A DNA stretch of 64,000 nucleotides from Bacteroides sp. (GTDB lineage: Bacteria; Bacteroidota; Bacteroidia; Bacteroidales; Bacteroidaceae): NCBI GenBank assembly GCA_019416685.1, contig DXWV01000032.1, positions 26,088 to 90,087 of the forward strand, read 5' to 3'. The first letter of the stretch is position 1. Each line of letters opens with the position of its first letter. The notes under the pieces are model-generated. The model made no database searches. It was not told where the DNA came from and was given only the letters and a program-made list of their open reading frames with translations. A program made the position numbers and the translations under genes. This document shows positions 26,742 to 35,778 of the stretch, in pieces.

Positions 26742-28133
26742 ATGAAGAAGTTTGTAAACTTTAGATTTGTTGTTTTATTTGCCTTAGTAATGCTTGCTAA
26801 TGTGGTAGCATACGGACAGGACAACGTGATTGATGAAGTGGTCTGGGTCGTAGGTGATGAGGCTATTTTGAAATCGGAAGTAGAAGAGGCACGTTTGAGC
26901 GCCCTGTATGAAGGACGTAAAATAGATGGCGATCCTTATTGCGTAATTCCGGAGGAGTTAGCTGTGCAAAAGTTGTTTTTGCATCAGGCGCGTCTTGATA
27001 GTATTGATGTTCCCGAAAGTGAGGTTATCCAACGTGTAGATGCTATGACAAATCACTGGATACAGATGTTGGGCTCAAGGGAGAAAATGGAGGAATATTT
27101 CTTCGAACAGCAGAATAAAACTCCGTCACAGATACGTGAAACTTTGCGTGAGAATGCGCGTGAAGGACTTACTGTGCAAAAGATGCAACAAAAACTCGTA
27201 GGTGATATCAAAGTGACTCCTTCTGAAGTGCGCCGTTACTTTAAAGATCTGCCACAAGATAGTATTCCTTATGTACCAACTCAGGTGGAGGTGCAGATAG
27301 TTACTTTGCAGCCCAAAATTCCTATTACTGAAATAGAAGATGTAAAAAGTAGGTTGCGTGAGTATACGGATCGTGTGAATAAGGGAGAAACTGAATTTTC
27401 TACTTTGGCTCGTATGTACTCGGAAGACCGTGGCTCTGCTATGCGGGGCGGTGAAACCGATTTTATGGGTAAAGGTATGATGGACCCGGCTTATGCAGCG
27501 GTTGCTTTCGGTTTGCAGGATCCTAAGAAAGTTTCCAAGATTGTAGAGTCTGAATATGGTTATCACATTATTCAGTTGATTGAAAAACGTGGTGACCGTG
27601 TGAATACTCGTCATATATTGTTGCGTCCCAAAGTTTCCGAGAAGGAGTTAATAGAGGCTTGTGCACGTTTGGACTCCATTGCTGATGATATTCGTGTCGG
27701 GAAGTTCTCTTTTGATGATGCAGCCGCCGCACTTTCTCATGATAAGGATACAAGAAACAATCATGGATTAATGGTGAATACTAATTCCAATGATGCCATG
27801 GCTACTTCTAAGTTTGAAATGCAGGAATTGCCACAGGACGTGGCTAAGGTGGTAGATAAATTGAACGTGGGTGAGATTTCGAAGGCATTTACAATGGTTA
27901 ACGAGAAAGATGGAAAAGAAATTTGTGCTATTGTAAAGTTGAAAACTCGTATCAATGGTCATAAAGCAACGATTACAGAAGATTATCAGAACCTGAAAGA
28001 GATTGTTATTGCTAAACGCCGGGAGGAGATGTTACATAAGTGGATTCTGGAAAAACAGAAACATACGTATGTTCGTATCGATGAAAACTGGAAGAATTGC
28101 GATTTCAAATATCCAGGTTGGATTAAAGATTAA
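26742..28133 (+). CDS. SurA-like periplasmic chaperone/isomerase
   Basis: A 463-residue SurA-family protein. The signal peptide ends near VAYGQ (about 1-25). The SurA N-domain (about 28-165) includes VIDEVVWVVGDEAILKSEVE. The first parvulin domain is at about 175-280 (VQIVTLQPK to YGYHIIQLIEKRGD) and a second starts at NTRHILLRPKV (about 286-400). Domain order and length are those of E. coli SurA (428). It probably escorts beta-barrel proteins to the BAM complex. The stop codon overlaps the next start by one base, so the pair is translationally coupled. Confidence 0.9.
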   Translation: MKKFVNFRFVVLFALVMLANVVAYGQDNVIDEVVWVVGDEAILKSEVEEARLSALYEGRKIDGDPYCVIPEELAVQKLFLHQARLDSIDVPESEVIQRVDAMTNHWIQMLGSREKMEEYFFEQQNKTPSQIRETLRENAREGLTVQKMQQKLVGDIKVTPSEVRRYFKDLPQDSIPYVPTQVEVQIVTLQPKIPITEIEDVKSRLREYTDRVNKGETEFSTLARMYSEDRGSAMRGGETDFMGKGMMDPAYAAVAFGLQDPKKVSKIVESEYGYHIIQLIEKRGDRVNTRHILLRPKVSEKELIEACARLDSIADDIRVGKFSFDDAAAALSHDKDTRNNHGLMVNTNSNDAMATSKFEMQELPQDVAKVVDKLNVGEISKAFTMVNEKDGKEICAIVKLKTRINGHKATITEDYQNLKEIVIAKRREEMLHKWILEKQKHTYVRIDENWKNCDFKYPGWIKD

Positions 28134-29776
28134 TGAGAACTAACAACTTCTTTTTTAAATGCATCCTCACGGGGATGCTATGCTTGTTTGGTGTATACCT
28201 TCTTTGGGCACAGGGGCAGAAACCACAACAGAAGCCTCAGAAGAAAAAAACGAAAGTGGATCTTCTGCATGCTGATGAGGGGAGGGCAGACAAATTGGCC
28301 CGTCCGGATGTGCAGGTGCTTATCGGTTCAGTAAAGCTGCGTCATGATAGTATGTATATGTATTGTGACAGTGCATTGATCTATGAAAATACGAACTCAT
28401 TTGAAGCATTCAACAATGTACGTATGGAGCAGGGGGATACCTTGTTTATTTATGGTGATTATCTGTATTATGATGGAATATCCCAGTTAGCCCAGCTTCG
28501 TGAAAACGTAAAGATGATTAATCGGAATACAACTTTGTTGACTGATAGTCTGAATTATGATCGTATTTATGATCTTGGATATTATTTCGAAGGTGGTACA
28601 TTGATGGATGAAGAAAATGTACTTACTTCTGACTGGGGTGAGTACAGTCCTGCTACGAAGCAGTCTGTTTTCAATCATGATGTCAAGTTAGTAAATCCCC
28701 AGTTTATTCTTACCTCAGATACTTTAAAGTATAATACTTTGTCTAAAGTGGCCACTATTCTCGGTCCGTCTGAGATAGTAAATGAAAAGAATCATATTTA
28801 TTCGGAACGGGGTATTTATAATACATTGACGGAACAGGCTGAGTTACTTGATCGCTCTGTGTTGACCAATGAGGGGAAACGAATGACCGGAGACAGTCTG
28901 TTTTATGACCGTAAGTTAGGTTATGGAGAAGCCTTTGACAACGTGATAATGAATGACAGCATTAATAGAAATATGCTGACTGGTGATTATTGTTTCTATA
29001 ATGAACTGACTGACAGTGCTTTTGCTGCAAAACGTGCAGTCGCTATTGACTATTCACAAGGAGATAGTCTTTTCATGCATGCTGATACTTTGATGATGGT
29101 TACATCTTATCTGAATACTGATTCTATGTTTCGTGAGATGCGGGCTTATCATAAAGTTCGTATGTATAGAACTGATGTTCAGGGCGTTTGTGATTCATTG
29201 GTTTATAATTCAAAAGACTCTTGTGTGACAATGTACCGTGACCCTATTCTTTGGAATGAAGGACAGCAGTTACTGGGAGAAGAAATTAAAATCTACCTGA
29301 ATGACAGTACGATTGACTGGGCACATATTATCAACCAGGCATTGACGGTAGAGATGAAAGATTCGTTGCACTATAACCAGGTGTCCGGAAAAGAAATTAA
29401 AGCGTATTTTGATGAAGGGGAAATGCGGAAAGTCGATGTTATAGCCAATGTGCTTGTGATTTTCTATCCGCAAGAGGAGGATAGTACTATGATTGGTATG
29501 AATACTTCGCAAACCAGTTTGTTAACAATGCATTTGAAAGACCGCAAAATGAAAAGGATGGTCATGAGTCCGAAATCGGATGGAGTGCTTTATCCGATGG
29601 ATCAGATTCCTTCGGACAAAATGAGGTTGCCTACATTTGTGTGGTTCGATTATATACGTCCTCAAAATAAAGAGGATATATTTGAATGGAGAGGTAAAAA
29701 AGAGGGTGAAACATTGCGTAAATCTACCCGAAAACCATTAAATTCGCCCAAGCGTGAATTAATTAATATGAAATAG
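28133..29776 (+). CDS. OstA/LptA-like periplasmic protein
   Basis: A 547-residue exported protein with an N-terminal hydrophobic segment (about 9-27) and a Lys/Gln linker. A long run of OstA-type beta strands follows (about 45-440): VQVLIGSVKLRHDSMYMYCD, FEAFNNVRMEQGDTLFIYGD, YYDGISQLAQLRENVKM. These repeat the D-S-L-x-Y pattern of the Bacteroidota OstA-like family. The fold forms a hydrophobic groove for lipopolysaccharide in LptA. It overlaps the SurA-like gene by one base, which fits a joint role in outer-membrane assembly. Lipid transport is inferred from the family. Confidence 0.85.
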   Translation: MRTNNFFFKCILTGMLCLFGVYLLWAQGQKPQQKPQKKKTKVDLLHADEGRADKLARPDVQVLIGSVKLRHDSMYMYCDSALIYENTNSFEAFNNVRMEQGDTLFIYGDYLYYDGISQLAQLRENVKMINRNTTLLTDSLNYDRIYDLGYYFEGGTLMDEENVLTSDWGEYSPATKQSVFNHDVKLVNPQFILTSDTLKYNTLSKVATILGPSEIVNEKNHIYSERGIYNTLTEQAELLDRSVLTNEGKRMTGDSLFYDRKLGYGEAFDNVIMNDSINRNMLTGDYCFYNELTDSAFAAKRAVAIDYSQGDSLFMHADTLMMVTSYLNTDSMFREMRAYHKVRMYRTDVQGVCDSLVYNSKDSCVTMYRDPILWNEGQQLLGEEIKIYLNDSTIDWAHIINQALTVEMKDSLHYNQVSGKEIKAYFDEGEMRKVDVIANVLVIFYPQEEDSTMIGMNTSQTSLLTMHLKDRKMKRMVMSPKSDGVLYPMDQIPSDKMRLPTFVWFDYIRPQNKEDIFEWRGKKEGETLRKSTRKPLNSPKRELINMK

Positions 29777-29780
29777 CTCT

Positions 29781-30083
29781 ATGGGAATGTTTAATAGTGG
29801 TATGAGAAAGCCGCGTCGCTTTAATCATCAGTACATTTACGTGAACGAGCGGAAAGAGAAGCTTGATAAAATGGAAGAGCAGGCCAAGCGCGAATTGGGT
29901 ATGCTATCTGAAAAAGAGTTCTCTCCGGAAGATATTCGTGGGAAGTTCGTAGAGGGAACTACTCATCTGAAACGCCGTAAGGAAAGTGGACGAAAACCTG
30001 TACATCTGGGAGTGATCCTTTTGATTATTGCCCTGTTGCTTTTCCTTTGGCATTATTTGCAAACCGGTAGTTGGGCGCTATGA
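29781..30083 (+). CDS. Small membrane protein, 100 residues
   Basis: A conserved-looking small protein of unknown function. It has a basic, helical N-terminal two-thirds (KEKLDKMEEQAKRELGML) and one transmembrane helix near the C-terminus (VHLGVILLIIALLLFLWHYL, about 74-93). It begins four bases after the OstA-like stop and belongs to the same operon. The topology, with a cytosolic charged domain and a C-terminal anchor, suggests an accessory of the envelope cluster. I know no named family. Confidence 0.75.
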   Translation: MGMFNSGMRKPRRFNHQYIYVNERKEKLDKMEEQAKRELGMLSEKEFSPEDIRGKFVEGTTHLKRRKESGRKPVHLGVILLIIALLLFLWHYLQTGSWAL

Positions 30084-30119
30084 TTTATGAGGGAGGTATG
30101 TCCTAACTCCTGCTTACTC

Positions 30120-30147
30120 CTAACTACTAAATTCTAACTACTAAATA
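30120..30147. repeat. 14-base tandem duplication before mutL
   Basis: CTAACTACTAAATT is followed directly by CTAACTACTAAATA, ending two bases before the mutL ATG, with a further degenerate TCCTAACTCC unit upstream. It could slip in replication and change the mutL leader. Confidence 0.6.
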
Positions 30148-30149
30148 TT

Positions 30150-32033
30150 ATGAGTGATATCATTCATTTGTTGCCAGATTCAGTTGCTAACCAGATTGCA
30201 GCTGGTGAGGTGATACAACGTCCGGCATCTGTCATTAAAGAGTTGGTAGAAAATGCGATTGATGCTGAAGCTTGCAATATACATGTATTAGTGACTGATG
30301 CGGGTAAGACCTGTATACAGGTTATTGATGATGGAAAGGGAATGTCTGAAACAGATGCCCGCTTGTCTTTCGAGCGTCATGCAACTTCTAAAATCCGTGA
30401 AGCATCCGATCTTTTTGCTTTGCGTACAATGGGATTTCGTGGTGAAGCGCTGGCATCTATCGCGGCTGTAGCACAAGTAGAACTTAAAACCCGCCTTGAG
30501 GCTGAAGAACTCGGAACGAAATTGGTTATTGCAGGTTCTAAAGTCGAAAGTCAGGAAGCAGTATCCTGTCCCAAAGGGAGTAATTTTTCTATTAAGAATC
30601 TTTTCTTCAATATCCCGGCACGTCGAAAATTTCTGAAAGCCAATTCTACAGAGCTTAGTAATATACTTACTGAATTTGAACGCATTGCTCTTGTACATCC
30701 CGAAGTGGCTTTTTCGCTTTATAGTAATGATTCGGAATTATTCAATCTTCCGGTGAGTTCTTTGCGGCAACGTATTCTCGCTGTTTTTGGTAAAAAGCTT
30801 AATCAGCAATTACTGAGTGTGGATGTGAATACAACGATGATAAAAATTTCGGGTTATGTAGCCAAACCTGAAACCGCTCGTAAGAAAGGCGCCCATCAGT
30901 ATTTCTTTGTAAACGGGCGTTACATGCGGCATCCCTATTTCCATAAGGCTGTGATGGATGCCTATGAACAGTTGATCCCGGTAGGTGAACAGATTTCTTA
31001 TTTTCTTTATTTTGAGGTAGACCCTGCTAATATTGATGTGAATATTCACCCTACAAAGACCGAAATCAAGTTTGAGAATGAACAGGCTATCTGGCAGATT
31101 ATCTCAGCAGCTGTTAAGGAGTCATTAGGCAAGTTTAATGCTGTTCCTTCGATTGATTTTGATACGGAAGATATGCCTGATATTCCGGCTTTTGAACAAA
31201 ATCTTCCACCGGAGCCGCCACGTGTACAATATAATTCGGACTTTAATCCTTTCAAAACTTCTTCTTTCGGATCTGGAGGAAGCGCTGTGGGGTATTCCCG
31301 TCAAAAAGTGGATTGGGAAGATCTTTATGGCGGATTGGAAAAGGCCAGTAAAATGAATCGGCCTGTTATCGATGAACCAGAGGCAGAACCGGATTATTTC
31401 TTTCCTACTGATGCAGAGGTTCAGTCGGTGACTCCTCCGACTTTATATGCTAATGAACCTATTATGGAAAAGGGAAATTTGCATTTACAGTTTAAGGGGC
31501 GTTTTATTCTTACTTCTGTAAAATCCGGTCTAATGCTTATTGACCAGCATCGTGCTCACATCCGGGTATTATTTGATCGTTATATGATGCAGATTAAGCA
31601 AAAGCAAGGAATGTCCCAGGGAGTTCTTTTTCCGGAAATATTGCAATTACCCGTTTCTGAGGCAGCTGTGTTGCAAAGTATTATGGACGATCTTGCTGCT
31701 GTGGGTTTTGAACTTAGTGATCTGGGTGGAGGAAGTTATGCTATTAATGGAATTCCTGCTGGTATCGAAGGGTTGAATCCGGTAGAACTGGTGCGTAGTA
31801 TGTTACACACAGCAATGGAAAAAGGTAGCGATGTGAAAGAAGAAGTACAAAGTATTCTGGCACTGACTTTGTCTCGGGCTGCTGCTATTGTTTACGGTCA
31901 GGTTTTGTCAAACGAAGAGATGGTGAATCTTGTAGATAATCTGTTTGCCTGTGTGGCCCCTAACTATACTCCCGATGGCAAAGTGGTACTTTCCACAATA
32001 AAGGAAGAAGAGATAGAGAAACTCTTCAGATAG
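30150..32033 (+). CDS. mutL: DNA mismatch repair protein MutL
   Basis: MutL links mismatch recognition by MutS to downstream repair. The GHKL ATPase half is intact: IAAGEVIQRPASVIKELVEN (17-36), DDGKGM (60-65), GFRGEAL (95-101), and the transducer motif NVNIHPTKTE. The C-terminal dimerisation domain lacks the endonuclease signature: where the family has DQHA(x)2E(x)4E there is DQHRAHIRVLFD (465-476), the ACR motif reads LSR (574-576), and CPHGRP reads TPDGKV (607-612). No MutH-like gene is visible here. Length (627) is normal. It follows the envelope genes by 66 bases and may have its own promoter. Confidence 0.96.
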   Translation: MSDIIHLLPDSVANQIAAGEVIQRPASVIKELVENAIDAEACNIHVLVTDAGKTCIQVIDDGKGMSETDARLSFERHATSKIREASDLFALRTMGFRGEALASIAAVAQVELKTRLEAEELGTKLVIAGSKVESQEAVSCPKGSNFSIKNLFFNIPARRKFLKANSTELSNILTEFERIALVHPEVAFSLYSNDSELFNLPVSSLRQRILAVFGKKLNQQLLSVDVNTTMIKISGYVAKPETARKKGAHQYFFVNGRYMRHPYFHKAVMDAYEQLIPVGEQISYFLYFEVDPANIDVNIHPTKTEIKFENEQAIWQIISAAVKESLGKFNAVPSIDFDTEDMPDIPAFEQNLPPEPPRVQYNSDFNPFKTSSFGSGGSAVGYSRQKVDWEDLYGGLEKASKMNRPVIDEPEAEPDYFFPTDAEVQSVTPPTLYANEPIMEKGNLHLQFKGRFILTSVKSGLMLIDQHRAHIRVLFDRYMMQIKQKQGMSQGVLFPEILQLPVSEAAVLQSIMDDLAAVGFELSDLGGGSYAINGIPAGIEGLNPVELVRSMLHTAMEKGSDVKEEVQSILALTLSRAAAIVYGQVLSNEEMVNLVDNLFACVAPNYTPDGKVVLSTIKEEEIEKLFR

Positions 32034-32082
32034 TGCTTCCCGCACAGGGAGGTACGCCAAGCGATGGTTAATTGATAAAAAA

Positions 32083-32166
32083 ATGAGCTTAATAGATTTG
32101 TTTTCTATATGGCACACGGATGAGCCAGATCAGGCAGATGATAACAGGTCTTTCATTTATTGGTAA
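32083..32166 (+). CDS. Short ORF in the left hairpin arm, 27 residues
   Basis: An ATG-started ORF crosses the left arm and part of the loop. Its arm-encoded part reads WHTDEPDQADD. Read on the opposite strand, the right arm gives WHTDKPDQADD in an open frame, which follows from the inverted repeat and is not independent evidence of coding. There is no family match I know. It may be an artefact of a structural repeat. Confidence 0.25.
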   Translation: MSLIDLFSIWHTDEPDQADDNRSFIYW

Positions 32167-32227
32167 TCAGGGAAAAGAAAATTTAATCCGTCGTCATCTG
32201 CCTGATCTGGCTTATCCGTGTGCCATA
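32108..32227. repeat. Long intergenic inverted repeat, 34-base arms
   Basis: The arms at 32108-32141 (TATGGCACACGGATGAGCCA and onward) and 32194-32227 are reverse complements with one G/A difference, separated by 52 bases. Each arm contains a GGATnAGCCA, GATCAGGCA, GAT series with about 9-10 base spacing. There is no T run, so it is not an ordinary terminator. It could be a miniature element, a processed RNA hairpin or a protein-binding intergenic repeat. Confidence 0.8.
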
Positions 32228-32464
32228 GAAATAGAATGCTGTTTCACTTAAAAAGCTGATTAATAATCTGTCAATATGCCAATTCATCAATTAGATTAAA
32301 GCTAATCATAAAGTAGTATGCCGACTGCTCCATCAGGCTCTTCACTCTCCTTTTCTCACAAGAAAAAACATAAAATCATCTATTTTCAGAACCTTTTATT
32401 TCCCTTGGTGTTATTTAAACAGTTTCAATAGGAAAAATAATAACCACTTTAACTATTTAGGTAT

Positions 32465-33649
32465 ATGAAAAAGATTCTAATGTTGCTGGCGTTTGCCGGC
32501 GTTACTGCTGTAGCTTCTGCTCAGCAGGTTACTGTAACCGAGTTTGAAGAAATTCAGGTTCAAGACAAATATCAAGTGTTAACCAACCCGTTCTGGAGTA
32601 ACTGGTTCTTTTCTGTTGGCGGAGGTGCTCAGGTGCTTTATGGAAATGGTGATAAAGCCGGAGCGTTCAAAGACCGTATCAGTCCTGTATTAAATGTTGC
32701 AATTGGTAAATGGTTCACTCCCGGATTGGGATTGCGTTTGCAATATAGCGGACTTGAAGCTAAAGGTTTTACATACGATAAAACTGCCCCTTATGTAACC
32801 GGTAATGAACTGGGTGATGGATATTACAAACAGAAATTTGACTACATGAATCTGCATGGTGATATTATGTTCAATCTGAATGCCCTTTTTGGTGGTTACA
32901 ATTCACATCGTGTATATGAGTTGATTCCTTATTTGGGAGCTGGTTTCACTCATGCTTACACAAGACCTCACGTAAATGCATTAACAATAAATGCAGGTTT
33001 GATAAACCGTTTCCGTATTTCGAGTGCAGTTGATATCAATCTTGAGTTAAGTGCTACGGGAGTAGAAGGCAAATTTGATGGTGAACATGGTGGCAAGCAC
33101 GACTACGATGGTATTTTCGGAGCTTCTATAGGTTTGACTTATCGTTTCCCGAACCGTGGATTCCAACGTCCGTTCCCGCAGATTATCTCTGAATTGGAAT
33201 TGAGAAATATGCGCGAACAGATGAATGCAATGGCTGCTGCCAATCTTACATTGCAACAGCAACTACAGGAAGCAGAAAGTCAGCCAACAACAGAAGTTGT
33301 GGAACAAGAGGTTATCGTAGATGCTAATATCGCTCCTCGTACCGTATTCTTTAATATTGGTTCTGCCGAGATATCTCCTCGTGAAGCAATGAACTTGTCT
33401 TATCTGGCTGAACAGATGAAGAAATTCCCGGATACTAAATATGTTGTAAACGGATATGCAGACTCTGCAACAGGTACTCCAAGCTTCAATAAAGAATTGA
33501 GTATGAAACGTGCACAAGCTGTTGTGAATGTATTGGTTAAACAATATGGTATTTCAGCAAACCGTCTGAGCGTTGATGGTAATGGTGGCGTAGATAAATT
33601 CGGACAACCTATCCTGAACCGTGTTGTATTGGTGAAATCTAACAATTAA
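32465..33649 (+). CDS. OmpA-family outer membrane protein
   Basis: A 394-residue outer-membrane protein that tethers the membrane to peptidoglycan. It has a signal peptide ending VASAQQ (about 1-20), an eight-strand-type beta-barrel (about 45-235), a short coiled helix (ELELRNMREQMNAMAAANLT), and a C-terminal OmpA domain (about 285-394). The diaminopimelate-binding pair appears as Asp333 (GYAD) and Arg349 (LSMKRAQ), one residue further apart than in the canonical motif. It is a single-gene unit ended by a bidirectional terminator. Barrel strand count is not verified. Confidence 0.92.
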   Translation: MKKILMLLAFAGVTAVASAQQVTVTEFEEIQVQDKYQVLTNPFWSNWFFSVGGGAQVLYGNGDKAGAFKDRISPVLNVAIGKWFTPGLGLRLQYSGLEAKGFTYDKTAPYVTGNELGDGYYKQKFDYMNLHGDIMFNLNALFGGYNSHRVYELIPYLGAGFTHAYTRPHVNALTINAGLINRFRISSAVDINLELSATGVEGKFDGEHGGKHDYDGIFGASIGLTYRFPNRGFQRPFPQIISELELRNMREQMNAMAAANLTLQQQLQEAESQPTTEVVEQEVIVDANIAPRTVFFNIGSAEISPREAMNLSYLAEQMKKFPDTKYVVNGYADSATGTPSFNKELSMKRAQAVVNVLVKQYGISANRLSVDGNGGVDKFGQPILNRVVLVKSNN

Positions 33650-33674
33650 GAGATAGGATTATATAAAAAAGAAA

Positions 33675-33704
33675 GCCCCGCTATCGGTTTACCGGTAGCG
33701 GGGT
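33675..33704. terminator. Bidirectional terminator between OmpA-family gene and trpS
   Basis: GCCCCGCTATCGGT and ACCGGTAGCGGGGT form a 14-base GC-rich stem with a two-base loop. An A-rich run on the left (ATAAAAAAGAAA) and TATTTTC on the right let it work for both convergent genes. Confidence 0.9.
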
Positions 33705-33731
33705 ATTTTCATAAACGATTCTCAACGTTGC

Positions 33732-34832
33732 TTACTTTTCAGGAGTGCTGAACTTCTTTACTTGTTCTGCTATCAGATCTGCGTCGTCAAAGTAATTGAT
33801 CTTCATAGATCTGCGAACGTCTGCCAGTGTATCGGCAGCGGCGGCTCTTGCCACTTCGCATCCTTGTTTCAGCATCTCATAGATGGCAGGGATATCTTTC
33901 TCAAACTCTTTCCGGCGGTTACGGATCGGCTCCAGTGTCTCCTGCATAATGGCATTTAAGAAGCGTTTTACTTTCACATCTCCCAGTCCACCACGTTGAT
34001 AGTGGGCTTTCAGCTCATTCAGGTTCGGATAATCCGGCAGATAACGCTCGAAATGTTCCGGACGACAGAATGCATCAAGATATGTGAATACAGTGTTACC
34101 TTCTATCTTACCCGGGTCCTGTACACGCAGATGGTCGGGATCGGTGAACATGCTCATTACCTTTTTCTGTATTTCGTCGGCACTTTCGGAGAGGTAGATA
34201 CAATTACCCAATGATTTACTCATTTTAGCCTTACCATCGGTGCCCGGTAGGCGCAGACAAGCAGCATTATCGGGTAACAGGATTTCCGGTTCTACCAAAG
34301 TTTCACCATAGATATAATTGAAGCGGCGTACAATTTCTCTTGCCTGCTCAATCATCGGTTCCTGATCTTCACCTACCGGAACCGTTGTTGCACGGAATGC
34401 AGTGATATCAGCAGCCTGACTGATGGGATAAGTAAAGAAACCTACCGGGATACTCGTCTCAAAGTTACGCATTTGGATTTCTGTCTTTACCGTCGGATTG
34501 CGTTGCAAACGTGATACAGTCACCAGATCCATGAAATAGAAAGACAATTCACAAAGTTCCGGAATCTGTGACTGAATGAAAATAGTAGCTTTGGCCGGAT
34601 CGAGTCCGCAAGCCAGATAGTCGAGAGCTACTTCAATAACATTCTGACGTACTTTCTCGGGATTATCAATATTGTCCGTCAAAGCTTGCGCATCAGCAAT
34701 GAAAACAAACATCTTACTGAAGTCGCCGGAGTTTTGGAGGTCTACCCTTCTTTTCAAAGAGCCCACGTAGTGTCCGATGTGAAGTCTACCTGTCGGGCGG
34801 TCGCCCGTTAATATGATCTTTTCTTTTCCCAT
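33732..34832 (-). CDS. trpS: Tryptophanyl-tRNA synthetase
   Basis: This class I synthetase charges tRNA-Trp. Over 366 residues the HIGH motif is at 18-21 (GRLHIGHYVGS) and KMSKS at 203-207 (GKAKMSKSLGN). The Trp-pocket segments (AQALTDN, QSQIPELCELSFYFM, PVGEDQEP) are in place. Length is slightly above E. coli TrpS (334), typical of this lineage. It is a single-gene unit convergent with the OmpA-family gene. Confidence 0.98.
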   Translation of the reverse strand: MGKEKIILTGDRPTGRLHIGHYVGSLKRRVDLQNSGDFSKMFVFIADAQALTDNIDNPEKVRQNVIEVALDYLACGLDPAKATIFIQSQIPELCELSFYFMDLVTVSRLQRNPTVKTEIQMRNFETSIPVGFFTYPISQAADITAFRATTVPVGEDQEPMIEQAREIVRRFNYIYGETLVEPEILLPDNAACLRLPGTDGKAKMSKSLGNCIYLSESADEIQKKVMSMFTDPDHLRVQDPGKIEGNTVFTYLDAFCRPEHFERYLPDYPNLNELKAHYQRGGLGDVKVKRFLNAIMQETLEPIRNRRKEFEKDIPAIYEMLKQGCEVARAAAADTLADVRRSMKINYFDDADLIAEQVKKFSTPEK

Positions 34833-34878
34833 TTTCTTTATACTTTTATATATTAGGTGCAGCTTATTTTCGCTTTGG

Positions 34879-34910
34879 CAAAGATACGAATAAAAAAGGA
34901 TAAAATAAAA
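34879..34910 (-). promoter_or_regulatory. trpS promoter
   Basis: On the minus strand a perfect -7 box TATCTTTG (34886 down to 34879) sits 20 bases after TTTT (34910-34907), giving a leader of about 40 bases. I see no T-box or Trp-leader structure. Confidence 0.6.
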
Positions 34911-34928
34911 AGGTGGCTATTGCATCGT

Positions 34929-35687
34929 TTAGAAAGTCCAACCCAATCGGAGAACCGGTTCTATATAAGTCTTAACCTTTGTTGTAATAGCTTTATCGGT
35001 CGTTTCTTCGAGATAATTGGTCTTATCTGCCACTGCTCTGTAAGTCATTTTGCTTGATTTACGGTTTTCCAGTTTCAGCCCAAGCTCTGTACCTACATAG
35101 AGTCCTTTGTATACGTAAAAATCCAGACCGGTGAAAATTGCTGCATTGATTCTCCAGTAAGCTCTGTCATTCACGGCTGGCAACATATTTTCAATATCCA
35201 GTTCGTCTGCTTTTGAGTCAGGGGTAATGGCCCCATTGGTGATTTCACCTTTGAATGTAGTTGAGAGTTCATTAGAAACAGTTTCTAACTTAGTGGAGGC
35301 GAAATGACGGGTGAACCCAAAAGAACCTCCAACATAGACATTTACTCTTTTGCTGATATCGAAATGGCGTTCGTAACCTGCATCCAGACGGAAGTCTCCC
35401 ACATTATATTTAAATTTGGTCGAAGTGTAATCCGCCTGTGTTTCGCCTTCTTCTTTATTTGTAAAGTTAGAATGGTCCAGATTGAATCCCAGTTTCAGGC
35501 GAATAGCGTCTTTGTCTGTTACGAAGTAGCGGAACTTTAGTCCGTCCAATTTGAACGTTTCTCCGTTTTGATCAAATGGGTTAAACTGAACTTCAGTACC
35601 AAATGAACCTTTACCTGGTTTGTTTTGAGCAGATAGGTTTGCTGCAATACATAATGCGGCAAACAGAATAAGTGTAAGTCTTTTCAT
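34929..35687 (-). CDS. Outer membrane beta-barrel protein
   Basis: A 252-residue protein with a signal peptide (ending NLSAQ, about 1-20) and alternating strands that end in an aromatic residue (LRLGWTF), the mark of a small outer-membrane barrel. Typical strand pieces include RLDAGYERHFDIS and VNVYVGGSFGFTRHF. The specific function is unknown. It is transcribed toward trpS but about 95 bases away, with its own -7 box upstream. Confidence 0.8.
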   Translation of the reverse strand: MKRLTLILFAALCIAANLSAQNKPGKGSFGTEVQFNPFDQNGETFKLDGLKFRYFVTDKDAIRLKLGFNLDHSNFTNKEEGETQADYTSTKFKYNVGDFRLDAGYERHFDISKRVNVYVGGSFGFTRHFASTKLETVSNELSTTFKGEITNGAITPDSKADELDIENMLPAVNDRAYWRINAAIFTGLDFYVYKGLYVGTELGLKLENRKSSKMTYRAVADKTNYLEETTDKAITTKVKTYIEPVLRLGWTF

Positions 35688-35716
35688 GTTTTGAAATTAT
35701 TGATGTTTACGAGGTG

Positions 35717-35724
35717 CAAATATA
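35717..35724 (-). promoter_or_regulatory. -7 box of the beta-barrel gene
   Basis: TATATTTG on the minus strand, a perfect TAnnTTTG, lies about 30 bases before the ATG. No good -33 TTTG is visible at 19-21 bases, so only the -7 element is claimed. Confidence 0.5.
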
Positions 35725-35778
35725 GGAAACAAAATGATGTCGAATACTACTTTGTAGGAAATATTCTTTCCCGAATCT

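Larger units (their letters stand above)
32034..32464. other. Intergenic region between mutL and OmpA-family gene
   Basis: This 431-base stretch is dominated by the long hairpin at 32108-32227, which also contains a short ORF. Downstream (32228-32464) it is AT-rich and presumably carries the promoter and leader of the OmpA-family gene, but I find no clear TAnnTTTG box. Confidence 0.5.

Noticed and set aside
24281..28133. CRISPR or tandem-repeat array in or near the parvulin cluster
   Set aside because: The similarity between these genes is at the protein-domain level only; no spaced DNA repeats exist.
32108..32227. Ordinary rho-independent terminator of mutL
   Set aside because: The loop is 52 bases and neither side has a T run; the structure is too large for a simple terminator.
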